Below are positions 1 through 7,415 of a stretch of 15,561 nt of DNA, one piece after another. A model generated the notes under the pieces. That model did no database searches. It was not told the DNA's origin and saw nothing but the letters and a program-made list of their open reading frames with translations. The DNA lies in NCBI GenBank assembly GCA_041623895.1, contig JBFJVZ010000153.1:1-15561 (forward strand), given 5' to 3'. This DNA comes from JBFJVZ01 sp041623895 (GTDB lineage: Bacteria; Planctomycetota; Planctomycetia; Pirellulales; Pirellulaceae). A program made the translations under genes and the position numbers. Numbering within the stretch: position 1 is the first letter of the stretch; each line of letters opens with the position of its first letter.

Positions 1-1
1 T

Positions 2-55
2 CAGCTCAGGGGTCTGGCTGAGCTTGCTGAAGCCTGGCGGGCCGAGATCGCCTGA
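2..55 (+). CDS. Possible 3' end of an upstream protein-coding gene (partial)
   Basis: Frame 2 on the plus strand is open from the window edge to a TGA at 53-55. It encodes a 17-residue tail reading QLRGLAELAEAWRAEIA, which looks like the amphipathic C-terminal helix of a real protein. The stretch is too short to assign to a family, and a 17-codon open run can occur by chance. Reading beyond the left edge would decide it. Confidence 0.3.
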   Translation, partial: QLRGLAELAEAWRAEIA

Positions 56-135
56 GGCGGCCAGCCGACGGGAGATTGCCAATCGCCGAATCCACGAAAA
101 AAGACGGATTAGCAATGCCAGCTACCGGTGAGGTA

Positions 136-173
136 TGATGATACGCTGGAATTTGACCGCTTCGGCATCATCA
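136..173. repeat. Inverted repeat TGATGAT / ATCATCA upstream of the lipoprotein gene
   Basis: TGATGAT at 136-142 is exactly complementary to ATCATCA at 167-173, with a 24-base spacer. It lies in the leader gap between the possible gene end at 55 and the lipoprotein start at 280. It could be part of a hairpin or be chance; no run of T follows it. Confidence 0.25.
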
Positions 174-207
174 GGGATGATTGACAATGTCCAGCGGTTT
201 TATCGGA

Positions 208-234
208 TCACCTGTTCGTTGTCCTCACAGGTGA
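208..234. promoter_or_regulatory. Perfect 8-bp dyad TCACCTGT-N11-ACAGGTGA upstream of the lipoprotein gene
   Basis: The arms TCACCTGT (208-215) and ACAGGTGA (227-234) are exact reverse complements, 11 bases apart. The dyad ends 45 bases before the ATG at 280. A TTGACA hexamer that matches a -35 box lies at 181-186, so the dyad would fall around a transcription start, although no good -10 box sits 16-18 bases after the hexamer. It may be an operator or an mRNA hairpin. It lacks the T-run of an intrinsic terminator. Confidence 0.4.
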
Positions 235-268
235 ACGCCTAGATAGGAATCATATCAATTACTTTATT

Positions 269-273
269 GGAGG
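269..273 (+). promoter_or_regulatory. Ribosome binding site GGAGG that sets the lipoprotein start
   Basis: GGAGG lies 6 bases before the ATG at 280, but only 3 before the in-frame TTG at 277, so the ATG is the more likely start. Confidence 0.6.
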
Positions 274-279
274 CATTTG

Positions 280-924
280 ATGTTCCATCAAGAATTTTTC
301 CCTGCCTGGGGTCAGTCCTGCAAACCAATCTCCGCGGCGCTATTGACGCTGGCCCTGTTTTGTGCACCCGGATGCTCGAAAGACGACGTCAAAAAGATGG
401 CGGCAACGGTAAAACAGAAGTCCGCATCGATTGCCGAATCGACGAAGAATCTGGCCACGCAAGCGGTCGAAAAGGTGGAGACAACGGTGGAGGAGCAGTT
501 ACCCGAGAACGGGGAGGTAAAATTGCAGGTTAATCCGCCAATGGATATTTCGAGCGCGAACATTGCGGTGATTTCGATCGGTGATGGCCGCAAGAATGTC
601 GTGCAGATCGCCAACTATGACGTTACGGCTGCCCCCAAGAGCTATCCGAGCATCTTGATCCAGGGCACAACCACCGCCGGTGATCCCGCTAGCCTGGCCG
701 GCCAAACGGTAGCCTGCGAGTTATACATGCGGGAAAGTCCGACCTCTCCGATCGCGATGACAGCCGCTGGACAGCCTGCCCAAATCACGTTTGCGTCCTT
801 TGATCCTGTGAACGAAACGGTGTCAGCCAAAATTGCCGAGGTCGCTTTGATCGGCTCTGACGACAAACCCGTTCCTCTCGGCGGCGGTTCCATCCTGGCC
901 GTGATTTCAGATGGAGGATCGTGA
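280..924 (+). CDS. Small exported lipoprotein of unknown function
   Basis: The 214-residue product has an N-terminal hydrophobic stretch (about residues 17-29, AISAALLTLALFC-like) ending in A-P-G-C. Cys32 is therefore a candidate lipidated residue for signal peptidase II, and the mature protein would sit on a membrane facing the periplasm. The segment before the hydrophobic core is unusually long (about 16 residues) for a lipoprotein signal. Residues 33-75 are Lys/Glu/Ala-rich and predicted helical (repeated K/E with A, V and T), and the rest looks beta-rich, with Gly, Ile and Val runs. I do not recognise a named family. The start is set by GGAGG at 269-273. Its stop overlaps the start region of the next gene, which points to co-translation with the exported helical protein that follows. 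No catalytic motif is visible. Confidence 0.75.
   Translation: MFHQEFFPAWGQSCKPISAALLTLALFCAPGCSKDDVKKMAATVKQKSASIAESTKNLATQAVEKVETTVEEQLPENGEVKLQVNPPMDISSANIAVISIGDGRKNVVQIANYDVTAAPKSYPSILIQGTTTAGDPASLAGQTVACELYMRESPTSPIAMTAAGQPAQITFASFDPVNETVSAKIAEVALIGSDDKPVPLGGGSILAVISDGGS
913..918 (+). promoter_or_regulatory. Ribosome binding site GGAGGA inside the lipoprotein 3' end
   Basis: GGAGGA at 913-918 is only 2 bases before the GTG at 921 but 8 bases before the in-frame GTG at 927. It therefore favours 927 as the start of the next gene, just past the lipoprotein TGA at 922-924. Confidence 0.5.
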
Positions 925-926
925 TC

Positions 927-2777
927 GTGAATTTCTCGAAGCCCAGCCGTGCGGCGGCGGCGATGCTGTCGTTGCTGGCTGCTTTGTTCGTTGCGCCCGT
1001 CAGCGCTAACCCGAACAACCAAAATCCACGAAACGGCCTGCAAGCACACGGGATGATTACAGGAGTCAGAGCGGGAGTGGAAGATGCGAAGGCAGCGGTC
1101 AAGCGATTGTATGCGCTGCACGATGCCCACGAGCAAAAGGCGATGACTCTGGATGAACAGAAAAGCGATCCGGGGCGGATTCCGCACATACAGCTTTCCA
1201 ACGACTTTGCGGTCCTATGGAAAGCGATCCGGGACGCCGACCATCTGGCACTGATGGGTGAACCGGCGGCGAACGATCTGCAGACCAAGTTGGGGCGTTT
1301 GCGAATCAAGATTGGCCGACTGGCTTATCACGGCGTTGGACCAACGCAGGGCAAATTGAAGCAGCAAATCATCGCCAAGCTGCGCAAGGCAACCCCGAAC
1401 CGAGATCGGACCTTGGCACAGCAGCAACAGGCGATTGCGCGCGGACAGCTGGAATCGGCCGAGAAAGCGTTGGAAGCTCTGGGCACGGATCTGGAACAAC
1501 ACATTTGTTTTCTCTCCCCTCAGGAAGCTAAGCCGTTTGTCGATAAATTCCGGGCCGTCTTGGGAGAATGCGATACTCAACTATCCGCCAAACAGCGGGC
1601 CGGCTATCTGCAACAGGCGGCGAAGTTGATGGAAACCAACATGGAGGCGGTCGCTTTGCTGAACAGTGAGGCCGCGCGGATTCGAGCCGAATTGTCGGCA
1701 TCCGGCACGGCCAAAATTGGCGAGAATGAAAAAGCGAATGCAGCCGACGCCATCGAGTATTTGACTGAGCTCTGGGGATTTGCTTCCGCGGGACTGGTGC
1801 GAAATGGCGCGCTGCGCTGGGCTTTCAGTGCTGGTTCCGCCTCGGAAGTTTCGTCCGAAGCAATCAAGCCGATCAAGCAATTGGAAACATCTGCGAAGGC
1901 CGCCATTATCTCGATCATCGATGCTGCCGCGGCCAGCACACCTGCCGGCGAAGTTCGCGGCTTATACGGGGCGATTCTGGAAAAGTTGGCATTCATCGAC
2001 CGGCGGACACGGCCCGCTGACATCAGCTCCGATTGCGAACCGGCCCTCCAGAAGCTTGCCGCCAAAGATCAGGCGCTAAATGCGCAGATTGCTGCCTATC
2101 AGCGAGCCACCGCCGAAGCGTTGCGTTGGCGAAAATCTTTTGCCTCCGAAAAGGCCAAACAATTCGCGCGGGAATATGTTTCTACGGACGTCAAAAGCAT
2201 ACAAAAGGTCGAAATCAAGGAGAGCATCAAGCCGGTGATGTACGGCGCCTTTTCTCCTAATGAACGACCGTTGCTGTCACCCAGCTTCGATCAACCTGCG
2301 GCGTGGACGGTATCCGAGGTCAGTCCGTTTTTGGTGAACGCAAAAATTTCCACGGACAACACACTGAGAATCTCGCCCACGAGTCGCACGTCGGTCGTGC
2401 CGTTTTCCTCGCACCTGTATTGCAACGTCGCGGTGGGATTTGATTTGCAAAAGGAAATCGACGCCCTGAATGAAGTCTTGCTCGTTGATCAAGAGCACCC
2501 AGCCTTGAGCATCAACGCCGCGGATGCCATTTCGTCAGCCAAACTGCGAGAATTCGAATCGATCGGCGGAGTCATCCAGCGCGTCCATTTGGAGGCGGCC
2601 GTGACGCGTTTCATCGCGCTGCCGGATCCCGCCTATATGCTCTCCTACGTCGGTTCCATGCCTTCGATCGATGACACCACGCCGGCGATGAAGCAAACCT
2701 GCTGGCGTTTCGACATCCAGCCACATTGGGTCAGCCATAAGTATTTCACTTACGTGGCCCCGGTCGTGACACAGTGA
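927..2777 (+). CDS. Large exported, mainly alpha-helical protein of unknown function
   Basis: From the GTG at 927 the product has 616 residues; a GTG at 921 would add two and overlap the preceding stop as GTGA. A Sec signal is clear: a short basic n-region (KPSR), a hydrophobic core (AAAAMLSLLAALFV) and a plausible cleavage after APVSA, before NPNNQ. The mature part is rich in Ala, Gln, Glu, Lys and Arg up to about residue 430 and looks like stacked helices. The last 190 residues are more mixed, with Pro, Tyr and Trp (for example WRFDIQPHWVSHKYF near the C-terminus), and may form a separate beta-containing domain. There is no membrane helix apart from the signal and no recognisable catalytic motif. 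It directly follows the lipoprotein gene and is probably translated from the same mRNA, so the two may act together in the periplasm. Family unknown to me. Confidence 0.8.
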   Translation: MNFSKPSRAAAAMLSLLAALFVAPVSANPNNQNPRNGLQAHGMITGVRAGVEDAKAAVKRLYALHDAHEQKAMTLDEQKSDPGRIPHIQLSNDFAVLWKAIRDADHLALMGEPAANDLQTKLGRLRIKIGRLAYHGVGPTQGKLKQQIIAKLRKATPNRDRTLAQQQQAIARGQLESAEKALEALGTDLEQHICFLSPQEAKPFVDKFRAVLGECDTQLSAKQRAGYLQQAAKLMETNMEAVALLNSEAARIRAELSASGTAKIGENEKANAADAIEYLTELWGFASAGLVRNGALRWAFSAGSASEVSSEAIKPIKQLETSAKAAIISIIDAAAASTPAGEVRGLYGAILEKLAFIDRRTRPADISSDCEPALQKLAAKDQALNAQIAAYQRATAEALRWRKSFASEKAKQFAREYVSTDVKSIQKVEIKESIKPVMYGAFSPNERPLLSPSFDQPAAWTVSEVSPFLVNAKISTDNTLRISPTSRTSVVPFSSHLYCNVAVGFDLQKEIDALNEVLLVDQEHPALSINAADAISSAKLREFESIGGVIQRVHLEAAVTRFIALPDPAYMLSYVGSMPSIDDTTPAMKQTCWRFDIQPHWVSHKYFTYVAPVVTQ

Positions 2778-2817
2778 GAAGGCCGCCGGCGTGGAGCGTT
2801 TGGCCAGGCATGATTGG

Positions 2818-2857
2818 TAGCGGCAGTCGGAAGACTTTCGAGTCGGCAAAGACTGCC
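2818..2857. repeat. Dispersed palindromic intergenic repeat, copy 1
   Basis: This copy lies between two convergent genes. It reads TAGCGGCAGTC-GGAA-GACTTTCG: an imperfect stem, CGGCAGTC (2821-2828) and GACTTTCG (2833-2840), closed by a GGAA loop. An alternative exact 7-bp stem pairs GGCAGTC (2822-2828) with GACTGCC (2851-2857). The same GTAGC-stem-loop unit recurs at 15388 and 15518. A hairpin at the meeting point of two genes could end transcription from either side. Confidence 0.5.
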
Positions 2858-2871
2858 ACGCAGCCTGGTCA

Positions 2872-4350
2872 TCAAAACCGTCGGCGGTTCTTGTAGCCGC
2901 CGTTATCGTAATTTGAGTCGCCGCCTTGGGATTGCTGGCGGTCGGCATGGCGGTTGCCAGCGCGGCGAGCATGTCCCTGTAAAGCGCCTGCGGCAGCGTG
3001 CGCCATGGCGTTGATCAAGACCTGAGTCATGGGGTGCGTTAAGACGCGGCCAACCTGTTCCACGGCGGTGGGCCCCCAGCGATGGGCGCGGCGGATTCGG
3101 TTCCAGAGCAGCTCGATATCGTCTGCTTGCATCGCGCGATCGACTTCTTCAGCGATCTCCAGTTGATCGGCAAACTGCGATCTTGCGGAATCGAAGCGGG
3201 CGGCCCGGAATCGCTGAATCAAGCGTCCCAGTTGATCCATGCAGTCCTGTTGCCGCTGGATCTCCGCTTGCCGCTTCTGACCGGCCGATTCCAGATCCGA
3301 AAACTCCGCGTCCACACCTGCCAGGCGGGCCACGATTTGGTCGTCCGTGATCTCGGCTGTCGACCTGGCATGACGCTCCAAATCGCTCGTCTGCCTCTGG
3401 CGGAGCAAGTCGCGAAACACAGCAATTGCCTCGCGGTAGTAGCTACCGCCCGTATGCTCTAGTTCGGACAATTCATTTTCGATCCGCTCAGTCTCGGCCC
3501 GCACACGATCGAGCGAGGCGAGTTGCTCGTCTCGGTGTTGTTCGGCCGTCTTCGTTTGGGCGCTCAGTTGCGGCAATCCCAATTCGTCCGCCACACCGTC
3601 CCGTCGCCGCTCCAACTCGCCCATCACCGTGTCCAATGCGGCGCGACTCTCGGCGATGATCTTCCGCATTTGCTCGGGTGTATTCCGCAAGAACTGATAG
3701 CCTTGACGAGCCTCGTTGTAGTTAATGAACTTCGCCAACCAGCGGTCCATTCGTCGTGTGAAGCCACGCTTGGTGTAGGTTTCGGTTCCATAACCTCGAT
3801 CGCGCAAATAACAAAACAAGGTGCTGTTCTCGTAGGCCGGCAATTTCCTGGCCGCGTCCTGATCAATCTCGGCCAAGTTTGCTTCTGCCCGTTCCAAGCT
3901 CGCTTCGGCCAGCGCGGCGCGATCGGACAACTGGATGAACTGCTGATCTTCGCCAAGCCGTTGCTCGATCTTGCCGGCAAGCTCCTGATGTTGGTGATGC
4001 AACTGATCCAATCGCTCATTCAGCTCCATCAACAGTTGCTCTTGTTGCTGGCGATCCGCATTGTGCGTTTGCAGTGATTCAGTGAGTTTGCTTTGATGAT
4101 CTTGCTTGCGTGACAAAATTGCGGAGAGATCTGTGCGAATCTCCTGCCAGGCGTTTCCGATCGCTTCGGGCGTCAATTCCGGCAGATAATGCTCTGCCAA
4201 GTTCATCAGTGCCTGACCGCGATCCTCGTCCAACGCGCTCCGTTGCTGGGCATCGGCAGACACTCGCCCGCGCAGCGCTTCCAGCCTCGCTTGCGAGTGG
4301 GCGTAAGTGTCCATCAGCTGACGGTGCACTTCGGGACCGGAACTCGGCAT
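2872..4350 (-). CDS. Long cytoplasmic coiled-coil protein of unknown function
   Basis: The 492-residue product from the ATG at 4350 has no signal peptide. Residues 10-165 and 230-400 are highly charged, with Glu, Gln, Arg and Leu spaced as in coiled coils (for example QQQEQLLMELNERLDQLHHQ around 101-120). A compact-looking island at about 170-230 breaks the coil (FCYLRDRGYGTETYTKRGFT, then RRMDRWLAKFINYNEARQGY). A second conserved-looking piece lies near 395-427 (MQADDIELLWNRIRRAHRWG). The C-terminal 40 residues are Gly/Asn/Arg-rich and probably disordered. No Walker A motif is visible, so it is not an SMC/RecN-type ATPase. An in-frame TTG at 4377 directly after the previous stop is possible but lacks support. 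It lies 27 bp after the DUF6384-like membrane protein gene on the same strand, so the two are probably one operon. Confidence 0.8.
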   Translation of the reverse strand: MPSSGPEVHRQLMDTYAHSQARLEALRGRVSADAQQRSALDEDRGQALMNLAEHYLPELTPEAIGNAWQEIRTDLSAILSRKQDHQSKLTESLQTHNADRQQQEQLLMELNERLDQLHHQHQELAGKIEQRLGEDQQFIQLSDRAALAEASLERAEANLAEIDQDAARKLPAYENSTLFCYLRDRGYGTETYTKRGFTRRMDRWLAKFINYNEARQGYQFLRNTPEQMRKIIAESRAALDTVMGELERRRDGVADELGLPQLSAQTKTAEQHRDEQLASLDRVRAETERIENELSELEHTGGSYYREAIAVFRDLLRQRQTSDLERHARSTAEITDDQIVARLAGVDAEFSDLESAGQKRQAEIQRQQDCMDQLGRLIQRFRAARFDSARSQFADQLEIAEEVDRAMQADDIELLWNRIRRAHRWGPTAVEQVGRVLTHPMTQVLINAMAHAAAGALQGHARRAGNRHADRQQSQGGDSNYDNGGYKNRRRF

Positions 4351-4377
4351 GGTCGCTACCTGGGTTCTCAAAAACAA

Positions 4378-5343
4378 CTAATCGAATTTCCAGCTGGTCA
4401 GTGTTGATGGCGCCTGTGTGATCGCACCGTCCATCTGGATCTCCGCCGTCAACTCGCCGCGCTGTTTCACACCATACAGTGTTTCATTCAGCACACCGTC
4501 GCTCTTGTCTTGAACAAGTCGCCCGAAAGCGGCTGCTGAAACCTGCACCGCCCACTTGGTCACTTTTTCGATGCGATCCGTTTCCGAATTACGGATTCGC
4601 TGCGGCATCACGTTTCCCTCGTGATCGCGGGCTTGCACGATGACATAGTACAGCGGCGTGCCATCACCCAGCGCGCGATCAAAACCGCTCATCTCGTTGA
4701 TGCCTGCGACCACGTGGATTTGATATTCACTACTCAATTGTTGAAACATCTCCTGCAGTTGCGTTCTTGCTGCGATCGCAGCGGTCAGGTCGTGGGAGGC
4801 ATTTGCCTGAGCTTGCAAGCCTTCCGCTTGGGCGATGATCTGCGGATTGGTTGTGACTGCTTTGATCTGCTGGACGACGTTGGCGGCTTGTTCGATTTCG
4901 GCAGCCACGGCGCGGCTGGCGCGAAGCGTGGGGTTCAGAGGCGCCACAGGCGATGCGAACAAGAACCAAACCATGCTGGCAAAGATTGCCGCGGCGGCGG
5001 CGGCGGCCATGATCCGCCCCCGCCATACCCAAGCATGTGCCAGCAACGACTTCCAACCGCTGGCCGGATCTTGGTAAACATGCAGTCTGGAGAGATACTG
5101 GTCGATGGCCGCATCGATTTCGGCTTCGCTGACGTTTTCACCCAACATCTCCGCTTGCCGAGTCAACTTTTCGCGGAGTGCTGTTCGAATGCCGTCGCGC
5201 GTGAACATTTCCTCGGCGGTCTGACGCTGGTCCCGCATTTCTCGGGCGACGTCCATCACACGCAACGTCTCCTCAATCGTCAAATCTTCACCTGGCAGGC
5301 GAATCTCTGCCGCGGATTGGCTTTGAAGCTGTGAGCTGGACAT
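4378..5343 (-). CDS. DUF6384-like single-pass membrane protein
   Basis: The 321-residue product has three parts. The cytoplasmic part (1-108) is helical and carries LTIEETLRVMDVAREMR at 21-37 and VSEAEIDAAIDQYLSRLHVY at 71-90. One membrane helix follows at about 111-131 (Ala-rich, then FASMVWFLFA). The outer part has a helical linker (140-205) and a C-terminal domain (205-300) with YQIHVVAG, YYVIVQARD, VTKWAVQVS and YGVKQRGEL. This order and these phrases match my recollection of the DUF6384 family: an N-terminal 'amDvv..lR' helix, one TM helix, and a C-terminal 'YYLIVEA..G' domain. I could not run a search. A run of GCG/GCC codons near 4988-5008 encodes the poly-Ala of the TM helix. The start is ATG at 5341-5343 with no clear ribosome site. 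It leads the two-gene operon with the coiled-coil protein and diverges from the TelA-like gene. Confidence 0.7.
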   Translation of the reverse strand: MSSSQLQSQSAAEIRLPGEDLTIEETLRVMDVAREMRDQRQTAEEMFTRDGIRTALREKLTRQAEMLGENVSEAEIDAAIDQYLSRLHVYQDPASGWKSLLAHAWVWRGRIMAAAAAAAIFASMVWFLFASPVAPLNPTLRASRAVAAEIEQAANVVQQIKAVTTNPQIIAQAEGLQAQANASHDLTAAIAARTQLQEMFQQLSSEYQIHVVAGINEMSGFDRALGDGTPLYYVIVQARDHEGNVMPQRIRNSETDRIEKVTKWAVQVSAAAFGRLVQDKSDGVLNETLYGVKQRGELTAEIQMDGAITQAPSTLTSWKFD

Positions 5344-5618
5344 GAAACGATCGCGAAAAAAAGTCGGTCAGGTGGATCGGGATATCTTATGCAATCAGCA
5401 CGGTTTGCCGAGAGCGGCCCTGATTTCGCCCGCATCACCGCGGCGAAACGGGGAACAATCCGCACGGCTTCTCGAAAGTGTCCAGCTCCCGCCAGGGGAA
5501 ATCGCAGAATGCTCCGCTCCGCACGATTGCTCTGTGGGGGGCGAAGCGCTAACTTAGAGCATCTCGTTGACCATCACATCAGAGCAAGAAACTGTCTCGC
5601 CTTTGGAGTAGCCTCGGC
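5344..5618. promoter_or_regulatory. Shared 275-bp divergent intergenic region
   Basis: This gap separates the starts of the DUF6384-like gene (leftward) and the TelA-like gene (rightward), so it must hold promoters for both. I see an A7 run at 5355-5361 near the leftward start. GGAG at 5605-5608, 10 bases before the rightward ATG, is a fair ribosome site. I find no confident -35/-10 pairs and no strong dyad. Confidence 0.5.
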
Positions 5619-6851
5619 ATGTCTGAGCAAGCACAAGCAACCGCCACCGCAGAACAAGAACAAGTCACTGAATCACCCAAGGGCGATCCCAAGGCGATGC
5701 GCCAGTATCTGGATCGCGCCCTGGATGTGCTGAAGAAGTTTGGCAGCAAGGGCGCCAGCACCGCACCGCAGGAACTGATCAATCTGTTGGAAAGCGTCAA
5801 ACATCTGGACGAGGCCAAAGTCTTGGCGATCGCCGATGTGATTAAACACATGAGTTCGTTCAACGCCTTGGTCCGAGAGAATGTGGAAAGCATTCAGATC
5901 GGCAACCGTTACCTGGAAATCTCGCAAATGTTTGACTCCGTTCGCGACGACAGCAAACGATTGATTTCGCAGTTGGATGATGGACGGATCAGCGGTACCG
6001 AAAAAGTCTCCAACTGGTGGATGAAGATTCGTCGCGGCACACCTTCCGATCGGTTTGAGAAAATCGTCGAGGTCTACGGTGATGTGGCCAAGGACACCAA
6101 GGACGCTCTCAAGAGTGAAGCAACGATCATGGATGGCTACATCGATTTTCGTTTCGCCCTGAAAGAAGCCGAGGTATTGGCCCGCGAACTGCTCGATGCG
6201 CATGCACCGATTCTGCAAGCAGCCAAAGATGGTTTGTCGAGTGCCCAAGACGCGCTGGACAATTACACGGGCACCGACGAAGGCGGCCAAAGCAAGCTGG
6301 AATTGGCACGTGACGAAGCTCGCCATCGCTACGAGGAAGAAGACGAGACTTATCAGCTGGTGAAAGATATCGCCGAGAACTTGGAAATCGGTTACGACGT
6401 CGGTGAAACGCTGATCACCAAACTAAAACAAACGCACGACGTGAAAGAACGCGTTTATCGCCGCGCCGTCACTTTCTTCACCACCAACGAACACGTATTC
6501 ACGATTTTGGGCACGGTTTACACCAGCCAACACGGGCTGCACGAAGTCACCCAGGCGACCGAAGCAATGAAGGAGGGTGTCAACAAAGGCTTGGAAGACG
6601 TGGCCGAACTGGGCCGCGAACTGGAGCGAGCCGCGCTGAAGGCCGGCTACGGAAGCACCATCAATCCCGAATCGGTGCAAAAACTGGTCGACTCGATCAC
6701 CGGATTCCAGATCGAATCGCTGGAAATGATTGCCGAGCTGCGTAAAGAATCTGAAGAGAGCACCAAGGCGATTCGCCAATCGGTGGAGGCAGGCAAAAAG
6801 AAATACCAGGAGACCCTGGCCAAGCACGCCCGCGGGGAAAAACTTAGCTGA
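5619..6851 (+). CDS. TelA-like (toxic anion resistance family-like) helical protein
   Basis: The 410-residue cytoplasmic product is almost entirely helical, with no signal peptide and no TM helix. The layout resembles the TelA/YceH tellurite-resistance family. An N-terminal helical part is followed by a WWMKIRRGTPSDRFEKIVEVYGDV segment (133-156), like the 'F.KY..AQ..L..I...L..G.d.L..Dn' region of TelA. A long charged helix follows (160-250). The C-terminal half (270-335, VKERVYRRAVTFF then GTVYTSQHGLHEVTQATEAM) looks like the TelA section preceding 'V..ATTTTVSALR'. This is recollected fold-level likeness, not a search result; TelA identity could be wrong and it may be a separate coiled-coil family. 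The start ATG at 5619 has GGAG upstream. It is divergent to the DUF6384-like operon and ends 5 bp from the convergent dehydratase gene. Confidence 0.65.
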   Translation: MSEQAQATATAEQEQVTESPKGDPKAMRQYLDRALDVLKKFGSKGASTAPQELINLLESVKHLDEAKVLAIADVIKHMSSFNALVRENVESIQIGNRYLEISQMFDSVRDDSKRLISQLDDGRISGTEKVSNWWMKIRRGTPSDRFEKIVEVYGDVAKDTKDALKSEATIMDGYIDFRFALKEAEVLARELLDAHAPILQAAKDGLSSAQDALDNYTGTDEGGQSKLELARDEARHRYEEEDETYQLVKDIAENLEIGYDVGETLITKLKQTHDVKERVYRRAVTFFTTNEHVFTILGTVYTSQHGLHEVTQATEAMKEGVNKGLEDVAELGRELERAALKAGYGSTINPESVQKLVDSITGFQIESLEMIAELRKESEESTKAIRQSVEAGKKKYQETLAKHARGEKLS

Positions 6852-6856
6852 GTTTA

Positions 6857-7399
6857 TTAACTCTGGGACCCGTTGTCTTTCGCCCGATCCGCCAGGTACT
6901 CGTTGACGGCTTTGACGGGAATCGGGATCCCTTTGATCTCTCCGTCCACGACGATGTTGCCGTCGACTAAGCCCTGAAACTTGGCCACGATCATCCGATT
7001 GCGCCGCACTCGCGTTAGCTGGATCATCACGATCAGTGTGTCCCCCGGCAACACAACGCCGCGAAAACGCACATTGTCCACCCCGCCAAAACCCACGATT
7101 TCGGCGCCCAGCAGATCGTGGTACTGGGTGAAAAAGCTGGACAGCTGTGCCACCGATTCCAGCATGATCACGCCGGGCATGATCGGCATGCCGGGCATGT
7201 GCCCGCGCGCCCAAAAATCAGCTTCGCTGGTCTGTAAGTATCCCGCGCAGATTTTTTTGTCGAGATCGTCGTACAGAATCGCCGTCAGTTGTTCCATCTC
7301 GAAACGCTGCCGATTCAACGCTCGAATCGCTTCCAAATCAGCGATCGGGTTTTCGAAATCAAGCTTTGACAGATCGACGATTAAGTCGGTATTCACCAC
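6857..7399 (-). CDS. FabZ/FabA-type beta-hydroxyacyl-ACP dehydratase
   Basis: The product has 180 residues. It carries the hot-dog dehydratase active-site motif GHMPGMPIMPGVIMLESVAQ at 66-85. The catalytic His67 and Glu81 are 14 residues apart, as in FabZ (His49/Glu63 in well-studied homologues). Such enzymes remove water from 3-hydroxyacyl-ACP in fatty acid synthesis in the cytoplasm. The family core is about 140-150 residues; here about 20-25 extra N-terminal residues (LSKLDFENPIADLEAIRALN) precede it, so it may be a diverged FabZ paralogue or serve a specialised lipid pathway rather than being the housekeeping FabZ. The start is one of two tandem GTG codons (7397-7399 or 7394-7396), with GGGGA about 7 bases upstream. 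It follows the 32-residue basic protein gene by 16 bp on the same strand, suggesting an operon. Confidence 0.88.
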   Translation of the reverse strand: MVNTDLIVDLSKLDFENPIADLEAIRALNRQRFEMEQLTAILYDDLDKKICAGYLQTSEADFWARGHMPGMPIMPGVIMLESVAQLSSFFTQYHDLLGAEIVGFGGVDNVRFRGVVLPGDTLIVMIQLTRVRRNRMIVAKFQGLVDGNIVVDGEIKGIPIPVKAVNEYLADRAKDNGSQS

Positions 7400-7415
7400 G
7401 CCAAGTCCCCGCAGA

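Noticed and set aside
181..209. Sigma-70 promoter from TTGACA at 181-186
   Set aside because: The hexamer is perfect but the sequence 16-18 bases on is GC-rich and no -10 box fits, so only the dyad is listed.
4351..4377. TTG start for the coiled-coil protein directly after the previous stop
   Set aside because: No ribosome site supports it, and an ATG lies 27 bases further in.
4621..5334. 237-codon open frame on the plus strand, antisense to the DUF6384-like gene
   Set aside because: It is a shadow frame; the minus-strand product has a clear TM helix and family-like motifs, while this one is Cys/His/Gly-rich without order.
5389..5733. 114-codon plus-strand frame in the divergent gap
   Set aside because: It runs out of frame into the TelA-like gene and has no ribosome site or protein-like pattern.
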